From positions 1 to 5,117 of the forward strand of contig JALXCG010000550.1 of assembly GCA_026991065.1 (NCBI GenBank): a DNA stretch of 5,117 nt, in the 5' to 3' direction. The first letter of the stretch is position 1. Each line of letters starts with the position of its first letter. The notes under the pieces were generated by a model. It did no database searches. It saw only the letters and a list, made by a program, of their open reading frames with translations, and had not been told where the DNA came from. Shown here one piece after another: positions 4,992 to 5,117 of this stretch. The translations under genes and the position numbers were made by a program. The DNA is from JALXCG01 sp026991065 [NCBI: Gemmatimonadota bacterium] (GTDB taxonomy: Bacteria > GCA-2686955).

Positions 4992-5117
4992 ATGAAACGC
5001 AGATGTGTCTTTGGTTTGGGATTGGCAATCGCGATGAGCGCGAACTGGGCGCTGGCAGCAAACATTGTCGACAACGGTGATTTTTCACAGGAACTCCAGC
5101 ACTGGACCACCTCCCAG
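4992..5117 (+). CDS. Exported protein, N-terminal part only (runs off the right edge)
   Basis: The first 42 codons of a gene truncated by the window edge. AGGAG at 4980-4984, seven bases before the ATG, fixes the start. Residues 1-22 are a clear Sec signal peptide: basic MKRR, a hydrophobic stretch from 6 to 17, and ALA at 20-22, so cleavage is expected after residue 22 or 23. The mature N-terminus runs NIVDNGDFSQELQHWT. The pattern of Asn-Gly-Asp/Ser-Phe followed about six to ten residues later by a Trp is common at the start of extracellular beta-sandwich proteins, such as carbohydrate-binding-like and PEP-CTERM-anchored proteins. The domain itself lies outside the window, so function is unknown. 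It diverges from the secreted FGE-like gene. Confidence 0.82.
   Translation, partial: MKRRCVFGLGLAIAMSANWALAANIVDNGDFSQELQHWTTSQ

Noticed and set aside
4856-5110. 84-codon minus-strand frame in the right intergenic region
   Set aside because: It overlaps the signal-peptide gene that starts at 4992 with a good Shine-Dalgarno, and it has no recognisable features.

Overview
This 5.1 kb window is GC-rich bacterial DNA with dense genes, clear Shine-Dalgarno sites and signal-peptide-bearing products. This suits a Gram-negative organism, probably proteobacterial or a neighbouring phylum. I cannot name the genus. There are three complete protein genes and one gene cut by the right edge. I see no rRNA, tRNA, CRISPR array, transposase or integrase.

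Left half (1-2870) is metabolic. A thiolase is read leftward (56-1252). A divergent class II aldolase of the fructose-bisphosphate aldolase superfamily is read rightward (1596-2870). Their 343-bp shared upstream region holds a nested inverted repeat beside the thiolase ribosome-binding site, a pyrimidine-rich tract, and a strong GC-rich hairpin in the probable aldolase leader. The aldolase has heavily C-ending codons, as expected of a well-expressed housekeeping enzyme. Its transcript probably ends at a long GC-rich hairpin at 2952-3000.

Right half (3018-5117) looks accessory and exported. A leftward gene (3018-4676) encodes a secreted protein made of a signal peptide, an unrecognised N-terminal region, a cassette with 12 cysteines in 60 residues, and a C-terminal formylglycine-generating-enzyme-like (SUMF1/FGE-sulfatase) domain that lacks the catalytic cysteine pair. 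Diverging from it across 315 bp is the start of a second exported protein (4992 to the edge), whose mature N-terminus resembles extracellular carbohydrate-binding-like or PEP-CTERM-type proteins. Base and codon use here is less strongly GC-biased than on the left.

The two halves share no evident pathway. The thiolase belongs to acyl-CoA metabolism and the aldolase to central sugar metabolism; the right-hand pair acts outside the cytoplasm. The item most worth following up is the cysteine-rich/FGE-like fusion protein and its divergent exported neighbour. Next come the nested inverted repeat before the thiolase and the divergent aldolase. No clearly new system can be demonstrated from this window alone.
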